A stretch of 64,000 nt of DNA from Pseudoips prasinana. Taxonomy: Eukaryota > Arthropoda > Insecta > Lepidoptera > Nolidae. The notes under the pieces were generated by a model. The model saw nothing but the letters and a program-made list of their open reading frames with translations, was not told the DNA's origin and searched no databases. The DNA lies in assembly GCA_951640165.1 (NCBI GenBank), contig OX621257.1, positions 14,829,201 through 14,893,200 on the forward strand, written 5' to 3'. A program made the position numbers and the translations under genes. Below, in pieces: positions 41,846-52,595 of this stretch (positions are counted from its first letter, which is position 1; every line of letters begins with the position of its first letter).

Positions 41846-42132
41846 CCCGATATTGAACGTAAAACATACGCCACACGTAAAAAAAATTCATGGCACCGTC
41901 CGTATATTTTCTACAAATTTAGTTGTTGGAATATGAATTGAATTCTCTAACCTTGTTACTTAACAAAAAATTGTTTTAGAGGGAAAAACCGGCAATAAAA
42001 GAAGAATAAGATATAAGAATAGAAGACGAAACGTCTATTCGTTGTCTTTTTAAATGGAAGCGTGGTGAATGGAATGCCAATTGCGTGACAATCTTGGTAA
42101 TAGGGATTCCTTTTAATATAGTTCAAGTCATA

Positions 42133-42330
42133 GTTACCATGTTCCATACATACAAGACTCACGCCTGTTTCCCAGAGGGGTCGGCAGAGACAACGGATTT
42201 CCATTTGTCACGATCTTTGCACACCTCTTTTGCCTCGATGACTGTCATTATATTCCTCATACATGCTCGCCGGTTTAGGGTACTTCTGACCTGCCCTTTC
42301 TTGAGAACGTCTCCGATGTGGTCATGTTCC
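42133..42330 (-). mobile_element. LINE-beta 3' fragment
   Basis: agactcacgcctgtttccca, gaggggtcggcagagacaac, catgctcgccggtttagggt, acctgccctttcttgagaac. Confidence 0.75.
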
Positions 42331-42332
42331 AT

Positions 42333-42747
42333 ATGCTATTCATATCAACAAGACAGAGAATATTTTCTCTAGCTCTAGCTAAGTAGCAAAATACAAAAAC
42401 GTGATATATTGATATCAAAAACTATATCTTTTGCTGAATTGTATAAATTTTTGTATTGCGACAAAATATAAAGTAAAAACAACTGACGCATCGTCCCGTA
42501 GTGCGATAATAATGTTTCTTATGGCGTTTATAAAAAGCAATCATAAAAAGTGTCTAAGCTAATATTATAAATAGAAAAAAAAATTGTTTGTAATGGATTA
42601 ACTCAAATGTGAATTAGCTGATTTAAATGAATCAGTGCCATGGGTTGTATTTTATTTCATCAAAATTCTTTCAATTAAAAATTTACAATAATGTAATCTA
42701 AAGTACCAACATGTTTCCTTTTTTTCTTAATTATTTTTATCTTTGAT
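42333..42747. other. no gene seen
   Basis: AT-rich unassigned DNA. Confidence 0.45.
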
Positions 42748-42968
42748 TTTGACGGTCACCGTAGCCTAGTTGGTAGTGCTCCTGCCTACGAAGCTGGTGG
42801 TCCTGGGTTCGAATCCCGGTAAGTGCAAATATTTGTGTGATGAGCACGAATATTTTTTTCTGAGTCATGGATGTTTTCTATGTATTTAAGTATTTATCTA
42901 TCTGTATAAGTATGTATATCGTCGCCTGGTACCCATAGTACAAACTTAGCTTAGTTTGGGGCTATCAA
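42748..42968 (+). mobile_element. SINE-B, full head, 3' end shortened
   Basis: cggtcaccgtagcctagttg (A-box region), cctgggttcgaatcccggta (B-box), core, gtatatcgtcgcctggtacc, agcttagtttggggct, then an A tract instead of the usual tail. Confidence 0.9.
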
Positions 42969-43233
42969 AAAAAAAAAATCTACTCGTGCAAAACCCGTAT
43001 GACTAATTATTATATAAACTAATTTACCTTCACCGTTTTAAATAGATTATTTATTACACATCAATCTAAAAAGACTGTAGTGTACGCCTTCAGGTTGAAC
43101 TCGAGACCACTGACTCTACCAGTAGAACGGTCGAACCACTAAGTTGTCTATTATTAGGCTATTGTGATAAGCAACTATGGAAGTATACACTAAGAATATC
43201 TAGAATCTCATATTTTAGTATGATATAAACGTA

Positions 43234-43368
43234 CAGACGCCAGCACATCAAGCTACCCCAATCTGTCAAATTTCCCTAATTGAAAGATAACCTTATGCTT
43301 CTGTGATAAAGTTGAAAATCTATAAAAGAAATTTGACAGATTGTGGTTGCTGGATGTGGTGGCGTCTG
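43234..43368. mobile_element. MITE-1 copy
   Basis: 135 bp flanked by TA; cagacgccagcacatcaagc ... ggatgtggtggcgtctg. Confidence 0.9.
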
Positions 43369-43435
43369 TACAATTATTTATAAGTAAAAATTCGAACGTT
43401 CCAATTTCAAATTTCTCTCCATATTTTTATACAAG

Positions 43436-43679
43436 CGCACTTGCAATCATGTCGCTACTAAAAATGGAACACCACCGTGAACACAATATTTGCGCCATGC
43501 TATTCAACGACTTTAAATGTTTCCTAATACCGGAAGAATCTTTCGATAGACTAGACTTAGAATTACTTTTTTGTGACATGATGGTTAAATTTGACGCAGG
43601 TTTATCTCAGCATATACCAATAAGATCCAGAAACAAAGCGCCTGTACAGTCACAATGCTTGCCAGAAATCTTCGAGGCA
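43436..43679 (+). CDS. candidate coding exon or ORF, unknown product
   Basis: An open frame runs to a stop at 43736 (the frame is formally open from 43341, but its start lies in MITE-1). The likely coding core begins after a pyrimidine tract and acaag (acceptor-like) and could end at a donor-like gca/gtgagc (43680). An in-frame ATG is at 43449. Residues: MSLLKMEHHREHN, CAMLFNDFKCFLIPEESFDR, LDLELLFCDMMVKFDAGL, IPIRSRNKAPVQSQCLP. Varied codons and amino acids look coding-like rather than AT noise. I recognise no family. It may be a host exon, a decayed gene or a viral relic. Confidence 0.3.
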
Positions 43680-43736
43680 GTGAGCAACTGCCTGTGTGAC
43701 TTCCGAACTGTTAAATTATTTTTTCCCGTTTTTTAG

Positions 43737-43800
43737 ATAGTGGTACGGAACCCTTCGTGCGCGAATCCGACTCGCACTTGGCCTCTGACTTTTAGTGAAC
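43737..43800 (-). mobile_element. Rep-E terminal fragment
   Basis: tggtacggaacccttcgtgc + gcgaatccgactcgcacttg, the reverse of the Rep-E start (compare 48285-48320). Confidence 0.65.
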
Positions 43801-44154
43801 TGACTGATCACTTAGACATGCAAGTCTTAGGTGCTTCGACTGATTACGTACGATAGCGGTATCTTTATACGTTTTTCCTTATGATTCACAGTTATATATG
43901 AAAAGGCATATAGTTCGATGACCGCCAATGTTTATTTGGTGGAAAAAAGTTCAAATATTTTTGACATGTAATAACATGAAACTCATTATTGCCATCGTCA
44001 TTATCCAGTAGTGGATAGCTGGTCTTTCATCAGTTCGTAAACGATAAATGAGTACTGATTTAAGGGCAAACAATTTAATTAAAATCTGTTGCAGATCTTT
44101 TTTTTAAATTGTTTTTAATGTTGCCACTTTTTTTTTAACTAATATATTAAGGTA
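43801..44154. other. no gene seen
   Basis: AT-rich unassigned DNA. Confidence 0.45.
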
Positions 44155-44288
44155 CAGACGCCAGCACATCCAGATACCTTAATCTGTAAAATTTATTTTA
44201 TAGATTATCAACTTTATTACATAAGCGTAAGGTTCACTTTCAATTGGGGAAATTTGACAGATTGGGGAAGCTTGATGTGCTGCCTCTG
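44155..44288. mobile_element. MITE-1 copy
   Basis: 134 bp flanked by TA. The interior is inverted relative to the 34223 copy (aattggggaaatttgacaga on the right side). Confidence 0.9.
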
Positions 44289-44477
44289 TACAACTTTCTA
44301 ACAAGTAGGTTGTTTTATAGCAAATACATGTATATACCTTAAGATATTTTAAAAATCAAAACTTACCAAAATTCGTGCAAATATATTTTTTTTTATTGAT
44401 ATTTTGATTGCCGTATTAATACAAAAGAAAAATCTGTTATGCACAAATTTAGACAAGCGTTTCAGTACTATAGGGCT

Positions 44478-44582
44478 ATAGTTTATCACTATTTTGAACT
44501 TCAACGCTCCAGCCGTTTAGCCTTGAAGAAGTAACAAACATACACGCTCACAAACTTTCGCTTTTATAATATTAGTGTGATT
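44478..44582 (-). mobile_element. Helitron-like fragment
   Basis: cgctccagccgtttagcctt, aagtaacaaacatacacgct, cacaaactttcgcttttata, atattagtgtgat; same as 28590-28673. Confidence 0.65.
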
Positions 44583-44589
44583 CTTATAA

Positions 44590-44835
44590 TAACTATAAAA
44601 ATACACGCATACTATATTGAAGTATTAAAACAAGGCTTTGACAATAACTTAATATGCTTGTATTAAGTTAAAGCTAGCTAAATGTTAAATAAATTTTATA
44701 AATGTTTTCATACAATTTGTGTACCTAAATATCTATGTAGCTAGAAATAATGATGTATACCTACTTAATTATATTACTACAAACAAACATGTTCTGAATA
44801 TTCACAAGCGCTTTTTGAAGTCAACTTCAAGTGAA
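44590..44835 (+). mobile_element. LINE-zeta-type 3' segment
   Basis: ttgacaataacttaatatgc, agctagctaaatgttaaata, acctaaatatctatgtagct, ttactacaaacaaacatgtt, ttcacaagcgctttttgaag. Copies at 52768, 53133, 55260 (+) and 60295 (-), several ending in a T-rich tract. Class inferred (retroelement 3' region); no coding part visible. Confidence 0.55.
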
Positions 44836-45089
44836 TTTTTATTCACGTTGACATTTTTACGTTCCGTTTTTAAGTTTTATTTATTTAGGTTAAAATATTG
44901 CACAACAATTCAATTTAATCTTGTAAACCGAGTTCATATACCAAACGTAACCCCTGGAAACTTTATTTAACATCAACATTATGATTTATTATATAAATTA
45001 CTAAGGGAGCCCCGCGGTGTTATGAGTATTTTTTGTAGTCGGTGTGTTAATTCGGGGCAAATTTTCATTCCAAATTTAATTTTAATAAA

Positions 45090-45485
45090 ATAAATAAATA
45101 TCTTGTGGCAACTAACACACTGCCATCTGCCCAAACTAGGCAGAGCCTTTACTATGGCACTGATAAACATACTTTTGTATTTCAAAATACATATATATCA
45201 CACTAATATTATAAAGGCGAAAGTTTGTGAGTGTGTGAGTGTGTATGTTTGTTACTTCTTCACGTCTAAACGGCTGAAGTGATTTTAATAAGATTTGGTA
45301 TGGAGTTAGCTGAAATCCTGGATTAACACATAGGCTATATTTTATGAAGTTTAACGCGGGTACAAAACCGCAAGTCACAGTTATACATAAATTACACCTA
45401 GGCTAAGGTTGGTCCTGGGTGGGGACCGAACTTCGACCGGGACTTCTGGCTTAGCATTTAGTGACACTAACCACTAGACCAACAT
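45090..45485 (-). mobile_element. degenerate SINE interrupted by a Helitron
   Basis: Tail and body (cactgccatctgcccaaact, gcctttactatgg) at 45090-45190. Head part with an inverted B-box (tggtcctgggtggggaccga) at 45410-45485. The Helitron segment 45193-45380 lies between. Confidence 0.55.
45193..45380 (+). mobile_element. Helitron-like element
   Basis: tcacactaatattataaagg, cgaaagtttgtgagtgtgtg, tgtttgttacttcttcacgt, ctaaacggctgaagtgattt, tttaacgcgggtacaaaacc + gcaag. The most complete copy of this short family; the 3' CTAG is decayed. Confidence 0.7.
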
Positions 45486-45523
45486 ACCAATCGCTTTTGC
45501 GTGAATTTCTCTCCTCTTATCAG

Positions 45524-45590
45524 AAGTAAAGCGGGAGACAGAATGATATAATGAGGCTAGCATTATACCATTGTGTCTCCCGCTTTACTT
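45524..45590. repeat. 67-bp hairpin of pre-miRNA size
   Basis: Perfect 17-bp arms (aagtaaagcgggagaca and its inverse) with a partly pairing 33-nt middle (gaatgatataatg / cattataccattg). Confidence 0.75.
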
Positions 45591-45944
45591 TGTAGGAAGA
45601 TAGAACTATTATTTAATAACGCATTCATGTTTCTTTCTGAATAAATTCAAGGATTCGAGACAGTTGAAACGATTCCCAGAGAAATACTGTTCTCACAATT
45701 CAGTGTCTTTTCATTGTGTATCTCTTACACTGTAAGACAGTCTAAGAGGGGATACAGTGGTAGCTAATGTAATTTACTGTCACTCTTTAAAAATATTTAC
45801 TGATAAACTGTGGAATCAATTAACTGCGGACAAGTTTCCGATGCAGTATGACATGAGAACAGCGAGAAAATCTCAATCTCTCACTCACTCACTCAAAAAT
45901 CAGAATTTAAGAAGCGAGCCTATTCATTTCATAAAAGCCGGCCA

Positions 45945-46035
45945 TGTAGTTGCAGCCCCTCTGGGGACTCGAGAGTCCGAGATGGGCGGCGGTGATTACT
46001 TACCACCCGCTCATTTGCCTGGTTAATATATATAA
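45945..46035 (-). mobile_element. Rep-R fragment
   Basis: ctctggggactcgagagtcc, gagatgggcggcggtgatta, cttaccacccgctcatttgc; aligns with 39735-39830. Confidence 0.55.
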
Positions 46036-46062
46036 AAAGTTTCTAAATCAACTAAACGATTA

Positions 46063-46320
46063 AATGGCGCTCACAGCCAGATGCTCTCACCGTTCCGTAA
46101 GTGATCAGCAAGTCAAGCTACAAGACTCGCGGTCAGTCTATAGATGGGTGACTGCCAAAGTAGTTACATTTTTGAGCGTATCAGTGCTCTGGAGGGCATG
46201 GTAACCTGTCGGTCCCGGTTGTAGTTATTAGACAACAGTCTTTGAGCTACGCCAGAAGTCTACTGGGCGTCTTGAACATCTCTGACACTAGGGTAACCAC
46301 TGCCCATACGATAAGTATAA
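46063..46320 (+). mobile_element. 5S-derived SINE
   Basis: gcgctcacagccagatgctc, tcagtctatagatgggtgac, gtcggtcccggttgtagtta, ctactgggcgtcttgaacat, ctctgacactagggtaacca, ctgcccatacgataag. Confidence 0.85.
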
Positions 46321-46384
46321 ACACAGTACTCATTTATATATATTTTTTTATACATCAGAACCTATTAGCCAGAATCTGATAATA

Positions 46385-46662
46385 ATATTTGCTGACCATT
46401 AGTTAGTTACGAGGTAGTTCCAACAGTATTTTAAAAATGATTGCTGGTCGTTACGACTCTCCAATCTAGAAACACGGGGTGGAGAGAGTAATTGGCCTAA
46501 TAAAATGTTAAGTTATTTATTTTTTATTATTATTTATTTTTTTAATGTCTTTGTTATGTCTATTCTGAATTGTGAATTGTATACTAACATAGTTCTATAA
46601 GTTTAATTGTTACTAACCTATCTATGGAATAATTTTCCGAATTAAATGATTATTATTATTAT
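46385..46662 (+). mobile_element. LINE-delta 3' end
   Basis: The plus frame gives RGSSNSILKMIAGRY with a stop soon after and ends near GVERVIGLIK. 3' UTR matches 3728-3895 and ends in an ATT tract. Confidence 0.7.
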
Positions 46663-46663
46663 T

Positions 46664-47399
46664 AGTAAGCAATATATCATACTATAGTTGCTTCACTACT
46701 TATGACTAAATTCAGAACGCGTTCTACTTATATGGGGAGCTATAAAACCATGGAGCAATATAAAATTCTTGGTTTTATAGTTCTCGTATTTAATTTCCAA
46801 CTATTATAGAAAATTATTGCGTATAAAATTTGTTCAAACACGAACCCCGAATTACAATCTGAAAGAACTCTATATTCAGTAAGCTTTGTGCTTTTGTAAA
46901 AAGAAAATTTATAGCATAAAGGCATGAGGCCGACCAGGGCGCGGCGACGCGACACTTTTATGTTATTCTTACTAAAGCAAATTATGAAATGTACTGACAT
47001 AAATAGTATGTTAAAGTACCTAAATACCTTGAAATAATCATACGTAACGTTTAAAGATGACGCCAACCGACTTGTATCTCGGAAAACTCGTAAATCGGCT
47101 GAGGTTTGCTTTGTAATATTTTCTAGTCTAAAAAATCTAAACAAGATTTTTTGTTTGGCCCCCGGAATATTGTTCTTCGCGATTAACATGGTACCTGCAC
47201 AACAAAAACGCAACTAACACACTACTACACAAGCCCAAAGCTGTGAGGCCCAGATTATTTTAGATCACCTAACTTATTACATCAGAGCGATGTAAAATGA
47301 GTAAGAAATTTTAACTAATTGCCCTTCAGAGCAAAGCCGAAATCAGTTTGTAGTTATGTGGTGACAAATCAACATTATAAAATCACCTAACCGTTAGAA
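46664..47399. other. no recognised element
   Basis: Holds a 157-codon minus-strand frame (46740-47213) with no family I recognise and AT-typical residues (many F, Y, I, K, N). Not called as a gene. Confidence 0.35.
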
Positions 47400-47590
47400 A
47401 GCCCCCGACTCCAATTACAATTTCGTCATTTTGGGAAAGAGATGCTAAGAACTGCCGCAAGGAAGCTTTTGAATGAAAAAAAACCGCATCAATATTGGCT
47501 CACCCGTTTGAGAGATACGATGCCACAGACAGACAGACACACATACATCGACAACAAATTTATAACACCCCTATTTTTGTCGAGGGTGAA
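47400..47590 (-). mobile_element. Rep-D copy
   Basis: agcccccgactccaattaca, aactgccgcaaggaagcttt, ctcacccgtttgagagatac, gatgccacagacagacagac, aacacccctatttttgtcga; the inverse of the 35706/41668 copies. Confidence 0.75.
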
Positions 47591-47591
47591 T

Positions 47592-48082
47592 GATGTTTGT
47601 ACGGCCAGATGTGAACCAACATTTATATTGTAATAGTATTTTTTTAGAGGCTCCTTTTGTTTGAGCAGTAACAATTGGTTGAAGTTATGGGAATGTACCT
47701 AAATATTATGAACCTTTTCCTTTCCCCAAGAACAGCATCATTTAACAGTTATGCGTCTATCTCGAATACCCAAATTTGTAGTTTGCAGAGATAAACGTAC
47801 TGCGTGATGTCTCTAGTTGTAAATGCTTAGATCGGAATCATGCCTCAAAGATCGGTGTATCAGAGTATCAAAGCGACTATAAATTTAAAACATGGTGGAT
47901 TTTATAGCCATCCACGGTAAACTACACTTTTAGGTTGAAAGATGCCTGCAGTCGTAAATTTGAGATCTATATTAGAATATTCTCTTTTATTTAAAATAAG
48001 CTGTTGTGATTAATAGTGGCCAGATATTTTTAGGTTTTGACCGAGTTTTGTTGTACTAATACCATGGATGTTGATTTTATCA
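47592..48082. other. no gene seen
   Basis: Unassigned DNA. Confidence 0.45.
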
Positions 48083-48325
48083 GCTTTTTAGGGCTCCGTA
48101 CCCAAAGGGTAAAACGGAACCCTATAACTAAGACTTCGCAGTCTGTCTGTCCGTTCACCAGGCTGTATCTCATGAACCGTGATAGTCAGACAGTTGAAAT
48201 TTTCTCAGATGCATTTCTGTTGCATCTATAACAACAAATACAAAAAAAATGTTTTATTGCTCGTTTTAGTAGATGAATGGTACCGAACCCTTCGTGCGCG
48301 AGTCCGACTCGCAATTGGCTGTTTT
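48083..48325 (-). mobile_element. Rep-E copy
   Basis: tagggctccgtacccaaagg, gtaaaacggaaccctataac, cagtctgtctgtccgttcac, caggctgtatctcatgaacc, cagttgaaattttctcagat, ggtaccgaacccttcgtgcg, cgagtccgactcgcaattgg. A widespread lepidopteran repeat; class uncertain. Confidence 0.75.
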
Positions 48326-48507
48326 TTATAAAACTGTAGTTGAAGTGTTCTGTAGGTATATACTGACTTTTAATTATTTATTTATAGAAAGGAAACACCT
48401 AAGATACTCATACACTCACTCATCAACGACTAGCTCAAACCCTTTAATCTATAAATATGAAAATTTGACGAGATTTTTCGAAAGCGGCTATGCACACCAG
48501 GTTTTTT

Positions 48508-48597
48508 AAGCGCGCCGTCGAAGCGCGTTTGTATCGATACAAACAAAAACCAACTGCTCTCTATGATATAAGCGCGCCGTCGACGCGCGGTGCTCTT
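48508..48597. repeat. GC-rich 20-bp direct repeat pair with palindromes
   Basis: agcgcgccgtcgaagcgcg near 48510 and agcgcgccgtcgacgcgcg near 48572, separated by a tttgtatcgatacaaa palindrome. Strongly GC-rich against an AT-rich background. A minus frame 48506-48832 spans it without a known domain. Confidence 0.6.
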
Positions 48598-48956
48598 TTA
48601 TCGCTTGTGCTAACATGCCCTCCATTTCGTCCTTCGAAAGACCTCCGAAGACGTAAAGAAATTGAACAGCAACACCGCAAGACAAACACAAACACCTTAG
48701 TTTTGTGTGTACATAACAAAAAACAGGGGGCAGTCTGTGGAAATTGCCGATAGGAAAGAAAACTATTTTTTCATTTCTCATCATACTCGGGAAGTAGTGT
48801 TTGTCACCCACCTTTGGGCGGTAAAGACTCATAGTAATTGCTTCCTTCCTATGGTGGGAATAAATTAAAAAAATAGAACTAAATTTGGCAAGGCCTGTAA
48901 AAAAATTTCTGCTATCAAGTGAGTGTATAAACGGCCAGTGTGATTAAAAAAAATAA

Positions 48957-49276
48957 AAACCGGCCAAGTGCGAGTCGGACTCGCACATGAAGGGTTCCAT
49001 AACAGCAAGTATTACAGGTGATTTTTATTTTTTTTTTTTAGTTCCAGTTCTATGTATGGGGAACCCCCAAAATTATTGTTATTTTTTTATTTTTGTGTGA
49101 ACATCTTAATGCGGTTCACAGAATACATCCACTCACCAAGTTTCAACTGTATAGGTAGCTCTTATACTTTCGAAAAAAAGTGGCTGTGACATACGGACGG
49201 ACAGACAGACAGACAGACAGACATGACGAATCTATAAGGGTTCCGTTTTTTGCCATTTGGCTACGGAACCCTAAAA
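48957..49276 (+). mobile_element. Rep-E, full length
   Basis: accggccaagtgcgagtcgg, actcgcacatgaagggttcc, tatgtatggggaacccccaa, ccaagtttcaactgtatagg, a (GACA)n tract at 49197-49223, then agggttccgttttttgccat and ctacggaaccctaaaaat. Opposite orientation to the copy 630 bp upstream. Confidence 0.8.
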
Positions 49277-49277
49277 A

Positions 49278-49752
49278 TAGACCCTCCGTTTAACTAATAT
49301 TCGATTCGTTGAGGTGCACAACGCCGCTAAAGAAGTTTTCACTTCAAAAACTAAAATAAATTGAAACCAAGTATTCTTGACATGAAATTTTCAATTTAAA
49401 TAGCCTGTACATCAAATGGATAGATTGAGATATTTATATATTTCGGCCCCTAACCCTAGAGTTTTCCAGTAAATTGGTATCGGCTTTCAGTATAATTTAC
49501 AGGGAGCATGAATGATGGGCATCGGACTCCAGCCCAAACGACTTGTGCGAATATCAATAACGTAAGTCTGACTTTGAAAAAATGTGCGAAGGTTTTCACA
49601 CAAGACTTTTATTTTTTGTTTAGTTTTATATTTTATTGAAATAGGAACGTGATATTGATCTCGAGATAGACGGCCTAATTCTTAGCATTCCATGGATTTA
49701 CTGTGCGGAAATGGTCCATCGCGTGGTAGAAGAGGGAACACTCGACATATTC
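49278..49752. other. no gene seen
   Basis: Unassigned DNA. Confidence 0.4.
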
Positions 49753-49755
49753 TGA

Positions 49756-50171
49756 AGGTGATTTTCCACCAGAGTGGCTAAGCGAGGCGAGGCGAGAAGA
49801 GAATTGGAATTTGTATGGCAAATTTTTAAGCCTCTCCCAGCGCATCTTTGGTGCAAACAGTGTGGATTGAAGAGAATATGCGAGGCGAGAATTGAAATAT
49901 TTGTTTGTGTAAAAATGAACCGTATTGCTTCCAATAAAGAGTATAAATTAACTTTGGAACAGAAACGCGCTTCTCGCGAGTGGCTTATTGTTGTTCGTTG
50001 TGCGTGTGTAAACGAACTCAAACAGCACTGTACCTACATCTGAAGCGTACGGGGGCGGGGCAGCGGACACGCGCGAGCTCGCGATGGCTATTTCTTTGTG
50101 AAAAAAGGTCAGTACGATATCAATTCTCTTCTCGCCTCGTCTCGTCTCGCCACTCTGGTGGAAAATCACCT
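49756..50171. mobile_element. MITE-5 with TGA target duplication
   Basis: 416 bp. TIR aggtgattttccaccagagt + ggc on the left and the exact inverse on the right, each continuing into gcgaggcgagg / ctcgcctcgtc repeats. Flanked by tga (49753-49755 and 50172-50174). A 3-bp duplication fits PIF/Harbinger-like ends. ORFs on both strands are short and unconvincing. Confidence 0.85.
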
Positions 50172-50174
50172 TGA

Positions 50175-51140
50175 GACTTGCGACTCATACGTACATATGT
50201 AGGTTTAAACCTTTAACTGGTAGGAGTTAATTTTCTAATTGGTAGATTTTGATTCTTATTATTTGTAATAATTTTATTATTAGTAATTATTATTACTTAT
50301 TATTTGTAACATGTTGAACTCTCTTAGTTTGCTAAGAGTTATTATTAACAAGTATAAAAAATTGCGGATTACATTTTGGTTGTTGTTTTTTATGTTTATG
50401 TAACTCCCCCGATATTTGGCGGTTCGAATAAATTAGTAGCGAGCTTTAAAGTAGATTTGTCTTTTTCTGGATTCTCTGCGCCGTGTCTGCCTATCTGATC
50501 GCTAAAGCTTCGAGATCGTACAACCTGTATTAATGTGTTCACTTTACAGGAGTGAGAAAGGTTGTAAATGAAAATACATCGGCTTTAGGGAGCCAGTACT
50601 TGTGAAATAATTCTTGTTGAATAAGTTTTGTTATGATATCTACTAAATACCTAAGGGGGGGGGGGGATAGTGAATTAAATCTCTTTAAGATTATCTCCTC
50701 CCCATCGTGAATATTCTAGAAGAACAATGTTTCTGCATTTTGACATTTATCTTCAGTTTCGGTAACAGTTACATCAAGAATAGACTGACTACTAGAATAT
50801 AAAATGACAAAGGATTCTGAAGCCAATATTTTGCAGATGCTGCTTAAAAATAACTGCTTTCTATTATATTATATTCTATAATAATATATTGTGATATAAT
50901 AAATCAATGAATCATGATGTGACTATTTTCTTTTTAATAATATTGGCTGTCATCGGTGTATCCGTATGCCTCATCGCTTTGCGCTTTTTTTTTATTATAT
51001 AATGCTGTTCATGAATATTTACGGAAGCTAAGGCAAGCGAGGGTAAGGTAGGGGTCGTAATTAGCTGGGACCTTTTGCAGTTGTACGCTATACGAGTATA
51101 AAGCAACGAAATGAGATAATCGTACGTGATTTAATACCAC
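50175..51140. other. no gene; possible solo LTR at about 50310-50520
   Basis: tgttgaactctcttagtttg, a taacaagtataaaaaattgc patch, ttcgaataaattagtagcga (AATAAA), and cttcgagatcgtaca give an LTR-like TG...CA layout, but no target duplication could be seen. A G13-14 tract is at 50656-50669. The rest is unassigned. Confidence 0.3.
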
Positions 51141-51146
51141 ATACTA

Positions 51147-51431
51147 ATGTCAAATTTTCAATTAAACTGTCATGGTAATGTCTGTATTCAACCCCTAATC
51201 AGAATTAACAGAACATCCGCACAATCAATATTACAGCCGCGGGAATCGCTAGTTCAATATTTGCTAGTCAAACAACGCACCCCATACATTTATTACTTAG
51301 AACAGACAACTTACACAATAAACACGCTATCTATAGAAAGATTCGGCAAACATGGCAGGATACCAGAAATAGTTTCGCTAATTTATGACTATTACTACGT
51401 CGAGCGCCGCTTAAATGTCTTTGAGCGTTAA
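51147..51431 (+). CDS. hypothetical 94-residue ORF, unknown product
   Basis: ATG to TAA, with an in-frame stop only 12 nt upstream, so the start is defined. Composition is balanced and codon use varied. Segments: SNFQLNCHGNVCIQPLIRIN, ESLVQYLLVKQRTPYIYYLE, FGKHGRIPEIVSLIYDYYYV, ERRLNVFER. No signal peptide or membrane segment is obvious. I do not recognise the family; it overlaps no repeat that I identified. It could be a small host ORF, a terminal exon or an endogenised viral gene. Confidence 0.3.
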   Translation: MSNFQLNCHGNVCIQPLIRINRTSAQSILQPRESLVQYLLVKQRTPYIYYLEQTTYTINTLSIERFGKHGRIPEIVSLIYDYYYVERRLNVFER

Positions 51432-51571
51432 CATTAAGATGTATTTAACGAATCTGAACGTGGTTTCTATGGATAAATAGCTTGTATATCGGGCTTGGTA
51501 TTCATATAAGTTGGCAACGCAGATGTAAAATATTTTTATGGTAAAAACATCTATTGGTATAAAATATTTTG

Positions 51572-51750
51572 AGTGCACGTGTGACGCAGCGGCTAAGACA
51601 GTCGCCTAGTCCCGCGCCGGACAACTATTTGTGTGACCCATAAATATTTGTTCTGAGTTTGGATGTAATTTTCTTCCGTCTATTATATGTTTGTATAGTA
51701 CCCTGTAACACAGGGATTAGATTGCCTAGTGCGGGCTTAAAAATAAAAGT
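51572..51750 (+). mobile_element. SINE-C, head damaged
   Basis: gtgcacgtgtgacgcagcgg, ctaagacagtcgcctag, a deleted B-box region, gccggacaactatttgtgtg, gttctgagtttggatgtaat, taccctgtaacacagggatt. Confidence 0.8.
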
Positions 51751-51751
51751 A

Positions 51752-52595
51752 TATACAACATTTATTTTATTTATTTGGTTCACCAACAACTTAAACATTA
51801 ACATTAATCTGTAGAATACATTAAAGAAATTGTAAGAACTTAAAGAAAAAAGACATTACAGATAGTTTCACTAAGATGTTAGAATTAGACTGTAATAAGA
51901 TAATATTGTGTGCCTTCCCCTATGTGTCCAATGTGCCTGATAGTATAAATAATTATATCCACAAGCTAAATATGCACCTATAGTTTTTGGTTAGCCATTA
52001 TAGTAATAAATTTATATTTTTGGACACAAATAGTTTTATAGATTCTTGTAGGGTAACCATGAGTACAGTTACTGTCTCAAGAAAATTTTTGAACATACTT
52101 GCAACTTTAGTAGCGGCACATATTAACTCAGTCATAAGTAGTATGACGAAGTCACTTTTTATACCATCTTTTAGTAATGTTATTAAAATCAATTTAGTTA
52201 GTAGTTTAAACATGTAAGCATGATAATAGAGAAGTGTGATAACTTTCTAATTCTATCACATCAAAATATAAACCGCTTCTCTAGCAAAATTCTAGACATA
52301 GAACTTATTAATGAAAAATATGAAATAGATATTCTTTGTTCAATTGTTTTATATAAATGTGTTATGTGAACTATCTGTAAATGATTGCTATCATATACTT
52401 AATTTAAAATTATTGACTCTGTCTCAAAATGAATAATGTTATTGTTTCGAAGTTTTTCTTTTGTATACCTAAATATAATCTAAAATAATAAGCATTCAGA
52501 CAACCGATCGAGCATATATTGTGTTTGCCTACTAAATAATTACTCTAATTGGACCAAATCCCGTGTTCATGCCCGCTTGAGTATGTTTCGCCGGA
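51752..52595. other. no gene; probable LINE UTR material
   Basis: Starts with an attttatttatttgg tract typical of a minus-strand retroelement tail. Short frames on both strands at 51990-52217 overlap and are not supported. Confidence 0.35.

Noticed and set aside
46740..47213. 157-codon minus-strand ORF
   Set aside because: No recognisable domain; residue composition (F, Y, I, K, N, R) is what random AT-rich DNA gives.
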